NCBI GenBank assembly: GCA_902773245.1
Contig: CACYDY010000256.1
Coordinates: 1 to 5,678 of the forward strand
Direction: 5' to 3'
Origin: an uncultured Ruminococcus sp.
GTDB lineage: Bacteria > Bacillota > Clostridia > Oscillospirales > Acutalibacteraceae
DNA: 5,678 nt
Below, piece by piece: positions 1 through 5,604 of the stretch (the first letter of the stretch is position 1; each line of letters starts with the position of its first letter). The notes beneath the pieces are model-generated. The model was not told where the DNA came from and searched no databases. It saw nothing but the letters and a program-made list of their open reading frames with translations. A program made the position numbers and the translations under genes.

Positions 1-6
1 ATCTAA

Positions 7-236
7 AAGATTTAGCATATTAAAGTTTCGCTCAAGCCTTTTCAAAGGCTTGCAGTTTCCAAAGGCAGAGCCTTTGGTCGCTGACGGTATAAATCAGAAA
101 AGATCGACAAATTCCCCTCAGCGAAATCAAAAAACTATAAATTAAAGCAACTCTTAAAATGATTCCTTTCGATAAAAATCAAAACAGGCAACAGCGAAGC
201 GAATTGCCGATCTGATTAAGAAAAGTGCTAAATCTT
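7..236. repeat. Candidate MITE-like or structured element bounded by an 11-bp inverted repeat
   Basis: AAGATTTAGCA at 7-17 is the exact reverse complement of TGCTAAATCTT at 226-236. Inside it lie a second inverted pair, TTTCGCT (26-32) with AGCGAAA (120-126), and two strong hairpins (33-52 and 59-77). The 7-bp pair ends directly against the first hairpin, so the parts could fold as a branched junction. There is no transposase and no convincing target-site duplication: only AA is found on both sides. The pairings are seen directly. That this is a mobile or RNA element is inference, and chance pairing in AT-rich DNA is possible. Confidence 0.35.
33..77. repeat. Double-hairpin intergenic repeat
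   Basis: There are two near-perfect palindromes side by side. The first is CAAGCCTTT (33-41) with AAAGGCTTG (44-52). The second is CCAAAGGC (59-66), loop AGA, then GCCTTTGG (70-77). The two stems share the same core, so GCCTTT at 36-41 and 70-75 can each pair with either AAAGGC at 44-49 or AAAGGC at 61-66. Neither hairpin is followed by a proper T-run on either strand, so a simple intrinsic terminator is not favoured. The pattern resembles interspersed palindromic repeats that I recall from intergenic regions of clostridial genomes. That resemblance is from memory and unverified. Confidence 0.55.
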
Positions 237-343
237 AACGCTTACGAGTATAACAACTTAAGGTTCATTTCCTGCCGACCATAAAATTTGGATCTATTTT
301 ACTGCGTTGACATCACCATCGCTCCGAATCCCTGTAAAGCTTT

Positions 344-371
344 CATTATCCATTATCCATTATTCATTTTT
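344..371. repeat. Short tandem repeat, 7-bp unit CATTATC, about four copies
   Basis: The plus strand reads CATTATC, CATTATC, CATTATT, CATTTTT in exact 7-bp steps; the first two units are identical and the last two are degenerate. On the minus strand the unit is GATAATG. The array begins six bases after the cbiJ stop codon in the direction of transcription, so it would lie in the 3' untranslated end of the operon transcript. Similar short arrays occur between genes in clostridial genomes (recollection). No function can be assigned. Confidence 0.7.
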
Positions 372-376
372 CAATT

Positions 377-1126
377 TTAAGTTAATGACATCAGCTTAAG
401 CTTTGCTTCTTCAAAGCTTATTCCCTGCTCTTTTGGTCGTTTTATCACAAGAGGAACCGCCGAACATTCTGCCGCCGCACGAATTTTTTCCTCAAAACCG
501 CCTGCTCTTCCGCTCTCCTTTGTAACGAGATAATCCACGCCGAATTTTTTCATATGAATAACATTCTTTTCTTTTGAAAAAGGGCCTTTTTCTGCGATTA
601 TCATATCCGGCGAAAAACCGAGTTCAAGACATTTTCCAATGTTTTCCTCACACGGCAGGATCCTCACTGCGCATCGTTTTGAGAAATTTTCAACTTTGCA
701 ATATTCCTGCAGTTCCTTGCTTCCTGTTGTAATCAATATTTTCCCTCGGGTACTGTTCAGATAATCGACAAGAGATCTTGTATTGTCAAAATATTTTGCA
801 GACTCAAAAAATTCACCGCTGCTGCGTTTTATTCTTATTCTTTCGATGTTTGCTTTTAAGCAGGCTTTTTTTATATTCTCCGAAACCTCGACAGCATATG
901 GGTGAGTAGCGTCGACAACTGTTTTAATACCGTTTTCTTCGATAAATGCCGAAATCCGGTACTCGTTCATTCTGCCGTTCAAAACAGTTATATATTCCGA
1001 TTTTCCAAGTAGATTTTCGCCGTAATCCGTCGCAACCGAAACATAAGCCCGAATCTTATTCTCATCACAAAAAGCCACAAGCTCTCTGCCCTCTGTCGTT
1101 CCTCCGAAAATCAGAATTTCACACAT
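377..1126 (-). CDS. cbiJ: Cobalt-precorrin-6A reductase (CbiJ/CobK)
   Basis: A cytoplasmic NAD(P)H-dependent enzyme that reduces the macrocycle of (cobalt-)precorrin-6A to precorrin-6B, late in corrin ring synthesis. At 249 residues it has the family's usual length. Family motifs are clear: the N-terminal nucleotide-binding GGTTEGR (residues 8-14), DATHPYA (72-78), the second-domain TTGSKEL (133-139), GPFS (181-184) and the C-terminal TKESG...GG (202-210), followed by the usual IKRP end. It is the last gene of the operon. Its ATG overlaps the end of cbiH by 8 bp (1119-1126), and a GAGAGG ribosome binding site about eight bases upstream fixes the start. The stop is TAA. No frameshift or missing motif is seen. 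The name CbiJ (anaerobic route) is chosen over CobK because CbiD and CbiG are neighbours. Confidence 0.95.
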   Translation of the reverse strand: MCEILIFGGTTEGRELVAFCDENKIRAYVSVATDYGENLLGKSEYITVLNGRMNEYRISAFIEENGIKTVVDATHPYAVEVSENIKKACLKANIERIRIKRSSGEFFESAKYFDNTRSLVDYLNSTRGKILITTGSKELQEYCKVENFSKRCAVRILPCEENIGKCLELGFSPDMIIAEKGPFSKEKNVIHMKKFGVDYLVTKESGRAGGFEEKIRAAAECSAVPLVIKRPKEQGISFEEAKLKLMSLT

Positions 1127-1853
1127 TTCTGTAACCTCTCGGAGTAACCATTTTTCCGTTTATAACCTTTGTTTCGCTGTTTCCCACAAAGACCGTTGTG
1201 AACATATCCACCGCTGTATCTCTGAGCTTTTCAAGAGTCATAATTTCGACCTGTTCATCGATTCTGCCTATATTTTTTGCAGCAGCGCAAACAGTATCTC
1301 CGGTTTTATACTCAAGCATTATGTCACAAGCTTTTTTTAAATAGTCGGCTCTCTTTTTTGAGGACGGATTGTATAAAACGATCGTAAAATCCGCCATAGA
1401 AGCGCATCTGAGCCTTTTTTCAATTTTTTCCCACGCAGTTAAAAGATCCGACAAGCTTATTACAGCAAAATCGTGTGTCAGCGGCGCTCCGACAAGAGCA
1501 GCTCCGCTGATCGCCGCAGTAACTCCGGGAACAATTTCAATTTCCACATCGGGATAACGCGCTGACAATTCATAAACAAGTCCTGCCATTCCGTAGATAC
1601 CGCTGTCACCGCTGCAAATCAACGCTGCGGTCTTTCCTTTTGACGCTTCATCAAATGCAAGGATAACCCTTTCTTTTTCACGCTTCATCGGTGTTGTCAA
1701 AAAAATCTTGTTCGGAAAAAAATTCTTCATCAGCTCTGCGTATACCGTATAACCGATTATCACTTCACTTTTTTCTATCGCTTCAACGCATTCTTTTGTC
1801 ATGCTCCCAAAGCTTCCCGAACCGAATCCAACCACATAAAGCTTCATGCTCAT
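1119..1853 (-). CDS. cbiH: Cobalt-factor III / precorrin-3B C17-methyltransferase (CbiH/CobJ)
   Basis: A SAM-dependent tetrapyrrole methyltransferase that adds the methyl group at C17 and drives ring contraction to cobalt-precorrin-4. At 244 residues it is the simple single-domain form, without the ferredoxin-like C-terminal extension found in some CbiH proteins. Family motifs in order are the N-terminal glycine-rich VGFGSGS (8-14), SGDSGIYGMA (81-90), PGVTAAISGAALVGAPLTHD (109-128) with SLSDLLT (133-139) behind it, and YNPSSKKR (161-168). The first loop has Ser where VGxGPG is the textbook form. The ATG at 1853 overlaps the cbiG stop as ATGA. A second ATG two codons later is possible, but GAGAGGA lies about seven bases before the first, which favours it. 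The gene overlaps cbiJ by 8 bp, indicating coupled translation. Confidence 0.95.
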   Translation of the reverse strand: MSMKLYVVGFGSGSFGSMTKECVEAIEKSEVIIGYTVYAELMKNFFPNKIFLTTPMKREKERVILAFDEASKGKTAALICSGDSGIYGMAGLVYELSARYPDVEIEIVPGVTAAISGAALVGAPLTHDFAVISLSDLLTAWEKIEKRLRCASMADFTIVLYNPSSKKRADYLKKACDIMLEYKTGDTVCAAAKNIGRIDEQVEIMTLEKLRDTAVDMFTTVFVGNSETKVINGKMVTPRGYRNV

Positions 1854-2881
1854 AGTATTTTCCTCTCAAAATCCACCTTAAAATCAAACTCTGCCGCCGC
1901 AAACGTCATACCGTTTCCCGCCTGCTTTTTTACAATTATTCTTCCGCCGTCCGCCTTTGCGCTGCGTTCGCACACATTGTCTACACCCACTGTTTTTCTG
2001 ACAAAATCCGATGACGAAAACTCACCGTCAACCTTTTCAAGCCGATCACGGCTGTAAAACTTTATCGGGATACCGTATTTTTCCGAAAAACTCAAAATTG
2101 CAGCTTCACTCTTTTTCAGATCGATCGTATGTATTTCAAAAACCGCTTCCAAAGGTATCGAATTATTATCAAGACAGCTCAAAACGAACTTCTCAAATTC
2201 TTCCGCCAAAACATTTTTTCGGCAGCCCACACCTATCACAACATTCCTCACAACAAGACAAAGAGTCTTTTCAAAAGGCATATAATTCAATCTTCTGCCG
2301 ACATAGATCCCCATATCGCTGTCATTGCCGAAAATATTTTTCGGGCTGTTAATACATTCAACATCGCTTATAAAACCGATTTTACCGCCGTCAACTATTC
2401 TTGCGGCGGCTTCCTTTGCAAGCTTCATATTACAAATATGCAGACCGTTCGCCTTTGCAAAGCTGTCGGGCGAGAATCTTTCTCCGACATCGGTTGCAGT
2501 CGTTATCACCGGTGTGTTTCCCAATTGATCGGCAATATATTCAGCCAACGCATTTGCTCCGCCGAGATGTCCGGACAAAAGCGAGATCGTAAATTTCCCC
2601 TGTTCGTCAATTACGATCACAGCCGGGTCGGTAGTTTTCGAGCTTATAAAAGGAGCGCAGCACCTTACCGCTATTCCGCAGGACGCAACAAAAACCAATG
2701 CGTCAAATTCGGTAAAAATCTCGCTTACAAGAGATTTCAGCCCGATAAAAGCAACGGCGCTATCATCGCAGTGCTTTTCAAAGGCATACCTTTTTACTTC
2801 AAGCCCGCCGCCGCTTCGATCCGCTATTTTTCGGGTTATTTTTCTGCCGTTTTCCGTCAATGAGATCAACGCTGTTTTCAT
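1850..2881 (-). CDS. cbiG: Cobalt-precorrin-5A hydrolase (CbiG)
   Basis: Opens the delta-lactone ring of cobalt-precorrin-5A and releases the C20-derived two-carbon fragment as acetaldehyde, giving cobalt-precorrin-5B. This step is specific to the anaerobic cobalamin route. The 343-residue protein has the three parts of a full CbiG. An N-terminal domain covers about residues 1-60. The signature block from FVASCGIAVR (64-73) runs through TTDPAV (83-88) to SLLSGHLGGAN (100-110). A C-terminal CobE-like domain opens with VIGVGCRKN (215-223) and contains TVGVDNVCE (297-305). The start ATG overlaps the cbiF stop as ATGA, with AAAGG about seven bases upstream. The end overlaps cbiH by 4 bp. A long open frame on the opposite strand inside this gene has no family features and is treated as a shadow. 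The gene appears intact. Confidence 0.95.
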   Translation of the reverse strand: MKTALISLTENGRKITRKIADRSGGGLEVKRYAFEKHCDDSAVAFIGLKSLVSEIFTEFDALVFVASCGIAVRCCAPFISSKTTDPAVIVIDEQGKFTISLLSGHLGGANALAEYIADQLGNTPVITTATDVGERFSPDSFAKANGLHICNMKLAKEAAARIVDGGKIGFISDVECINSPKNIFGNDSDMGIYVGRRLNYMPFEKTLCLVVRNVVIGVGCRKNVLAEEFEKFVLSCLDNNSIPLEAVFEIHTIDLKKSEAAILSFSEKYGIPIKFYSRDRLEKVDGEFSSSDFVRKTVGVDNVCERSAKADGGRIIVKKQAGNGMTFAAAEFDFKVDFERKIL

Positions 2882-3633
2882 GGCGCAGCCTTTCTGAACT
2901 CTGTTTCAAAGCTCTTGTCATAAAGCTTGGAGAGCGAATAATTATCACCCAAAAAATCCCCGACACAAATCAGCGCTGTTTTGGTAATACCGTTTTTCTC
3001 GGCTGTTTGAGCGAGCGTTTTTAAATCGCAGCGGCATATCTTTTCGTCCTCCCAGCTTGCTTTGTAAACTATCGCGCACGGTGTTTCGGGAGAATATCCG
3101 CCCTCAACAAGCTCCTGCGACAGCTGCAGCGTCATCGAAGCGCTCAGAAATATCACCATAGTCGCTGTGTGCTTTGCAAGCTCCCGAATGCGCTCTTTTT
3201 CGGGAACGGCGGTTTTTCCTTCCCGTCTTGTGATAATTACCGATTGAGTAATTCCGGGCAGTGTGTACTCCGCTTTAAGAGCCGCCGCCGCTGCGCAGAA
3301 AGAGCTTACCCCGGGTGTGACCGTGTACGGTATCCCCAATCTTTCAAGTCTGTCGAACTGTTCCCTGACCGCACCAAAAACGCTTGGGTCGCCTGTGTGA
3401 AGCCTAACCGTCATCTTCCCGGCTTTTTCCGAGCTTGCCATAACCTCGATCACCTCGTCAAGAGTCATCAGCGCACTGTTGTAGATCTCGCAGTCGACCC
3501 TTGCGTTTTTTAAAAGCTCAGGATTAACAAGCGAACCTGCATAGATTATAACATCGGCTTTCTTGATAAGTTCAAATCCTCTGAGCGTTATCAGATCCGG
3601 CGCTCCGCTTCCTGCTCCAACAAAATTAACCAT
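2878..3633 (-). CDS. cbiF: Cobalt-precorrin-4 C11-methyltransferase (CbiF/CobM)
   Basis: A SAM-dependent tetrapyrrole methyltransferase that methylates C11 of cobalt-precorrin-4 to give cobalt-precorrin-5A, the substrate of CbiG encoded next. Its 251 residues match the family. Motifs are VGAGSGAPDLITLRG (5-19), IYAGSLVNPELL (30-41), HTGDPSVFGA (79-88), TPGVSSF (106-112), TRREGKT (135-141) and YKASWEDE (190-197). The combination of YAGSLVNP, TGDPS and SWEDE separates CobM/CbiF from the other corrin methyltransferases. As in the CbiH of this operon, the glycine-rich loop reads GSG rather than GPG. The ATG overlaps the 3' end of cbiD by 8 bp (3626-3633), and a strong GGAGG six bases upstream sets the start. 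Confidence 0.95.
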   Translation of the reverse strand: MVNFVGAGSGAPDLITLRGFELIKKADVIIYAGSLVNPELLKNARVDCEIYNSALMTLDEVIEVMASSEKAGKMTVRLHTGDPSVFGAVREQFDRLERLGIPYTVTPGVSSFCAAAAALKAEYTLPGITQSVIITRREGKTAVPEKERIRELAKHTATMVIFLSASMTLQLSQELVEGGYSPETPCAIVYKASWEDEKICRCDLKTLAQTAEKNGITKTALICVGDFLGDNYSLSKLYDKSFETEFRKAAP

Positions 3634-4765
3634 TATATTCCTCCGCAGCTATCTTTATCAGTTCATCAGCCGTTTCCGTTTTACCGATAATTCCGTATTT
3701 ATCGGAAAACATCAAAGCTCCTATTTTAATCTCGCCCTGCACCTTTGCATTCAAATAATGCTGAGTGCGTTTCATGAGAACAGCTGATATTTCGGGAATC
3801 TTTCCTGCTTTGTCAAACTCCTCGAGAGCCGAATCAACGGTCACGCATGACGGTATTTTTTTCAAAGTTTCAATATCTGCTCCCGCAAGAACTCCGCAAG
3901 TCACCAAAACCTCCATTCTGCCGTCAGCCTGTTTTGAATGCGTGTTCATAATTCCCGCTCCAAGCTTCACAAGCTTTCCGATGTGACCTATTATCAAAAC
4001 GCTTTCAAAATCAAGCTCCAGCGCAATGTCTATGGCTTCTCCCAAAAAATTGCTGCAGGTAACATTTTTACCGCACACAAACGGCATTTCCTTTGACAAG
4101 AACGATTTGGAATAATTCCCCACAGTCAGGATAAGATTTTTGTAATTCTGAGCCTTTAAAACCTTTGCTTCCGTTCGTATAGTTTCTATCAAAGCCTGAC
4201 TGCTCATAGGTTCGACGATACCCGTAGTCCCGATCACAGAAATACCGCCCTCTATTCCAAGACGAGGATTAAACGTTTTCTTTGCAATCGCTTCTCCCTC
4301 CGGGATAGATATTACGACCCTTATTCCGCCCGTATAGTCATATTTTTCCGCTATTTCTGAAATCGAGTATTCTATCATTTTTCTCGGAACACTGTTTATC
4401 GCAGCCTCTCCCACAGGCTGATCAAGCCCCTTTTTCGTAACTCTTCCGATACCGGCTCCTGCTTCTATCCGAATGCCGAAGGGGATTTTTTCACATCTCG
4501 CAAAAACCAGGATACCGTTTGTAATATCGGGGTCATCTCCGCTGTCTTTTTTCACGGCGCAGCTTGCATGATCTTCGGCAAACTCCGCTTCAAGAATTTC
4601 AAGATCAAGCTCAATACCCTTGGGAGTCAAAAGCCGAACACTGTCGGTTTTATTCTGAGTTATCAGCATTTCGCAAGCCGCCTTAGCCGCCCCTGCCGCG
4701 CAAGATCCCGTTGTATATCCGCAGCGAAGCTTCTTCTTACCCAGGGAAACATATTTTTGCAACAT
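3626..4765 (-). CDS. cbiD: Cobalt-precorrin-5B C1-methyltransferase (CbiD)
   Basis: Methylates C1 of cobalt-precorrin-5B using SAM. CbiD has a fold unrelated to the other corrin methyltransferases and marks the anaerobic pathway. The 379 residues are full length. Signatures are LRCGYTTGSCAAGAAKAA (13-30), KKDSGDDPDIT (72-82), GAGIGRVTKKGL (103-114), VGEAAINSVPRKM (118-130), the SIPEGEAIAKKTFNPRLGIE block (153-172) followed by GGISVIGTTGIVEPMS (173-188), and GHIGKLVKLGAGIMNTHSKQ (260-279). The ATG at 4765 is the only sensible start, because a stop in the same frame lies four codons upstream. Its ribosome binding site is weak: only GTGGTAGA stands directly before the ATG. The gene begins 15 bp after the cbiC stop, so re-initiation or coupling from cbiC may help translation. 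Confidence 0.96.
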   Translation of the reverse strand: MLQKYVSLGKKKLRCGYTTGSCAAGAAKAACEMLITQNKTDSVRLLTPKGIELDLEILEAEFAEDHASCAVKKDSGDDPDITNGILVFARCEKIPFGIRIEAGAGIGRVTKKGLDQPVGEAAINSVPRKMIEYSISEIAEKYDYTGGIRVVISIPEGEAIAKKTFNPRLGIEGGISVIGTTGIVEPMSSQALIETIRTEAKVLKAQNYKNLILTVGNYSKSFLSKEMPFVCGKNVTCSNFLGEAIDIALELDFESVLIIGHIGKLVKLGAGIMNTHSKQADGRMEVLVTCGVLAGADIETLKKIPSCVTVDSALEEFDKAGKIPEISAVLMKRTQHYLNAKVQGEIKIGALMFSDKYGIIGKTETADELIKIAAEEYNG

Positions 4766-4780
4766 TCTACCACATCATTT

Positions 4781-5440
4781 TCAGTCTGTTATTTTACCGC
4801 TTTCCCTGTCGAAAATCTGATACAAAACAGCATTGCACACAGCGGCGGCAACCGTACTTCCGCCTTTTCTTCCCTTTGCAACAATAAAAGGAACATCTGT
4901 CTGCATGATCAGATTTTTTGAATACTCGACATTAACGAACCCGACAGGAACACCCACAACAAGTGACGGCTTCATTTTTCCGCTTTGAATCATTTCATGA
5001 ACACGCAAAAGCGCTGTCGGAGCGTTTCCGATAACAAAAATAACGTTCTCGCCACCGAACATCTCCGCCGCTTTATCCATAGCAGCGATCGCTCTGGTTA
5101 TTCCTTTTTCGCTCGCTGTTTTTTTGACATCTTCATCAGCCATAAAACAATATGCCCTGCAGCCGAGCTTTCCGAGCGCAGGCTTGCTTATACCCGAAAG
5201 AGCCATTTGAGTATCCGTTACGATAACAACCCCTCTTCTAAAAGCATTTTTTGCAATATCGACCGCATTTGGCGAAAACTTGAGATTATTTAAATAATCA
5301 AAATCCGCCGTTGTGTGTATGACTCTTTTGACCACAATTTTTTCGCACTCGCTCAAATGCGAAGTATCGCCAAGCTCGGATTCTATGATTTGCATACTCA
5401 TGGCTTCGATGTCTTTCGGATTGATATTTTCTATGTTCAT
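4781..5440 (-). CDS. cbiC: Cobalt-precorrin-8 methylmutase (CbiC/CobH)
   Basis: Moves the methyl group from C11 to C12 of cobalt-precorrin-8, forming cobyrinate, the last reaction before side-chain amidation. The 219-residue protein carries the family's conserved parts: NPKDIEAMS near the N-terminus (7-15), VIHTTADFDY (40-49) with His42 as the expected catalytic histidine, VVIVTDTQMALSGI (71-84), FVIGNAPTAL (135-144), VGVPVGFVNVEYSK (162-175) and GRKGGSTVAAAVCNA (190-204). It is the first gene of the operon although it catalyses the last of the six steps. AAGGAAG at 5447-5453, six bases before the ATG, fixes the start. The leader upstream is only 67 bp to the end of tRNA-Arg and contains a terminator. 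No other start is needed to cover the family's N-terminus. Confidence 0.95.
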   Translation of the reverse strand: MNIENINPKDIEAMSMQIIESELGDTSHLSECEKIVVKRVIHTTADFDYLNNLKFSPNAVDIAKNAFRRGVVIVTDTQMALSGISKPALGKLGCRAYCFMADEDVKKTASEKGITRAIAAMDKAAEMFGGENVIFVIGNAPTALLRVHEMIQSGKMKPSLVVGVPVGFVNVEYSKNLIMQTDVPFIVAKGRKGGSTVAAAVCNAVLYQIFDRESGKITD

Positions 5441-5462
5441 AAAATTCTTCCTTAATTTTTAT

Positions 5463-5500
5463 AAAACAAAAAGCCATGTTATCATACGATAACACAGCTT
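5463..5500 (-). terminator. Intrinsic terminator behind the tRNA genes
   Basis: On the minus strand AAGCTGTGTTATC (5500-5488), loop GTAT (5487-5484), then GATAACATGGCTT (5483-5471) forms a 13-bp stem with two G-T wobbles. It is followed by a T-rich run, TTTTTGTTTT (5472-5463). It begins seven bases after the CCA end of tRNA-Arg, so it should end the tRNA transcript. The stem is AT-rich and the T-run is broken by a G, so leakiness into cbiC is plausible but not shown. Confidence 0.85.
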
Positions 5501-5507
5501 AACTAAA

Positions 5508-5584
5508 TGGCGCGCCAAAAGGGACTCGAACCCCTGACCTACTGCTTAGAAGGCAGTTGCTCTATCCAGCTGAGCTATTGGCGC
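5508..5584 (-). tRNA. tRNA-Arg, anticodon TCT
   Basis: A complete cloverleaf of 77 nt including an encoded CCA. The acceptor arms are GCGCCAA (5584-5578) and TTGGCGC (5518-5512), with discriminator G at 5511 and CCA at 5510-5508. The D stem is GCTC/GAGC, the anticodon stem is ACTGC/GCAGT around the loop CTTCTAA, and the T arm is AGGGG-TTCGAGT-CCCTT. The anticodon TCT reads AGA and AGG arginine codons. It lies 20 bp downstream of tRNA-Gly on the same strand, probably in the same transcript. Confidence 0.97.
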
Positions 5585-5604
5585 AAACCCTTTCACTTTC
5601 GTGA

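Larger units (their letters stand above)
1..376. other. Gene-free intergenic tail with repeat-like structure
   Basis: No credible protein gene is visible on either strand. The longest ATG-started frames I read by eye are very short, for example 18 codons from the ATG at 159 on the plus strand, with no ribosome binding site. The stretch lies downstream of the last gene of the operon and holds a pair of hairpins (33-77), an 11-bp inverted repeat around them (7-17 with 226-236) and a 7-bp tandem repeat (344-371), each listed separately. I see no clean hairpin-plus-T-run terminator directly after the cbiJ stop codon, so where the operon transcript ends is unclear. Confidence 0.75.

Noticed and set aside
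187..208. GGCAA...TTGCC hairpin around a GCGAAGCGA block
   Set aside because: Only five base pairs with a 12-base loop. It may be part of an interspersed repeat but is too weak to annotate alone.
159..215. 18-codon plus-strand frame starting at the ATG at 159
   Set aside because: No ribosome binding site, very short, and located in repeat-like DNA.
1..376. CRISPR array or origin-like iterons
   Set aside because: The only tandem unit is 7 bp with about four degenerate copies and no spacers. No DnaA-box cluster was seen.
2129..2863. Long open frame (244 codons) on the plus strand inside cbiG
   Set aside because: It is fully antisense to a clear CbiG. Its product is rich in Arg, Lys, Ser and Phe without any recognisable motif, and it has no operon context. 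It is a coding-strand shadow.
3169..3513. Plus-strand open frame of 114 codons inside cbiF, and similar shorter ones opposite cbiC, cbiD and cbiH
   Set aside because: All lie antisense to intact, family-typical genes and show no domain-like sequence.
5298..5495. Minus-strand frame of 65 codons overlapping the terminator and the start of cbiC
   Set aside because: It runs out of frame through the terminator T-run and the cbiC 5' end. The good ribosome binding site points to the cbiC ATG instead.
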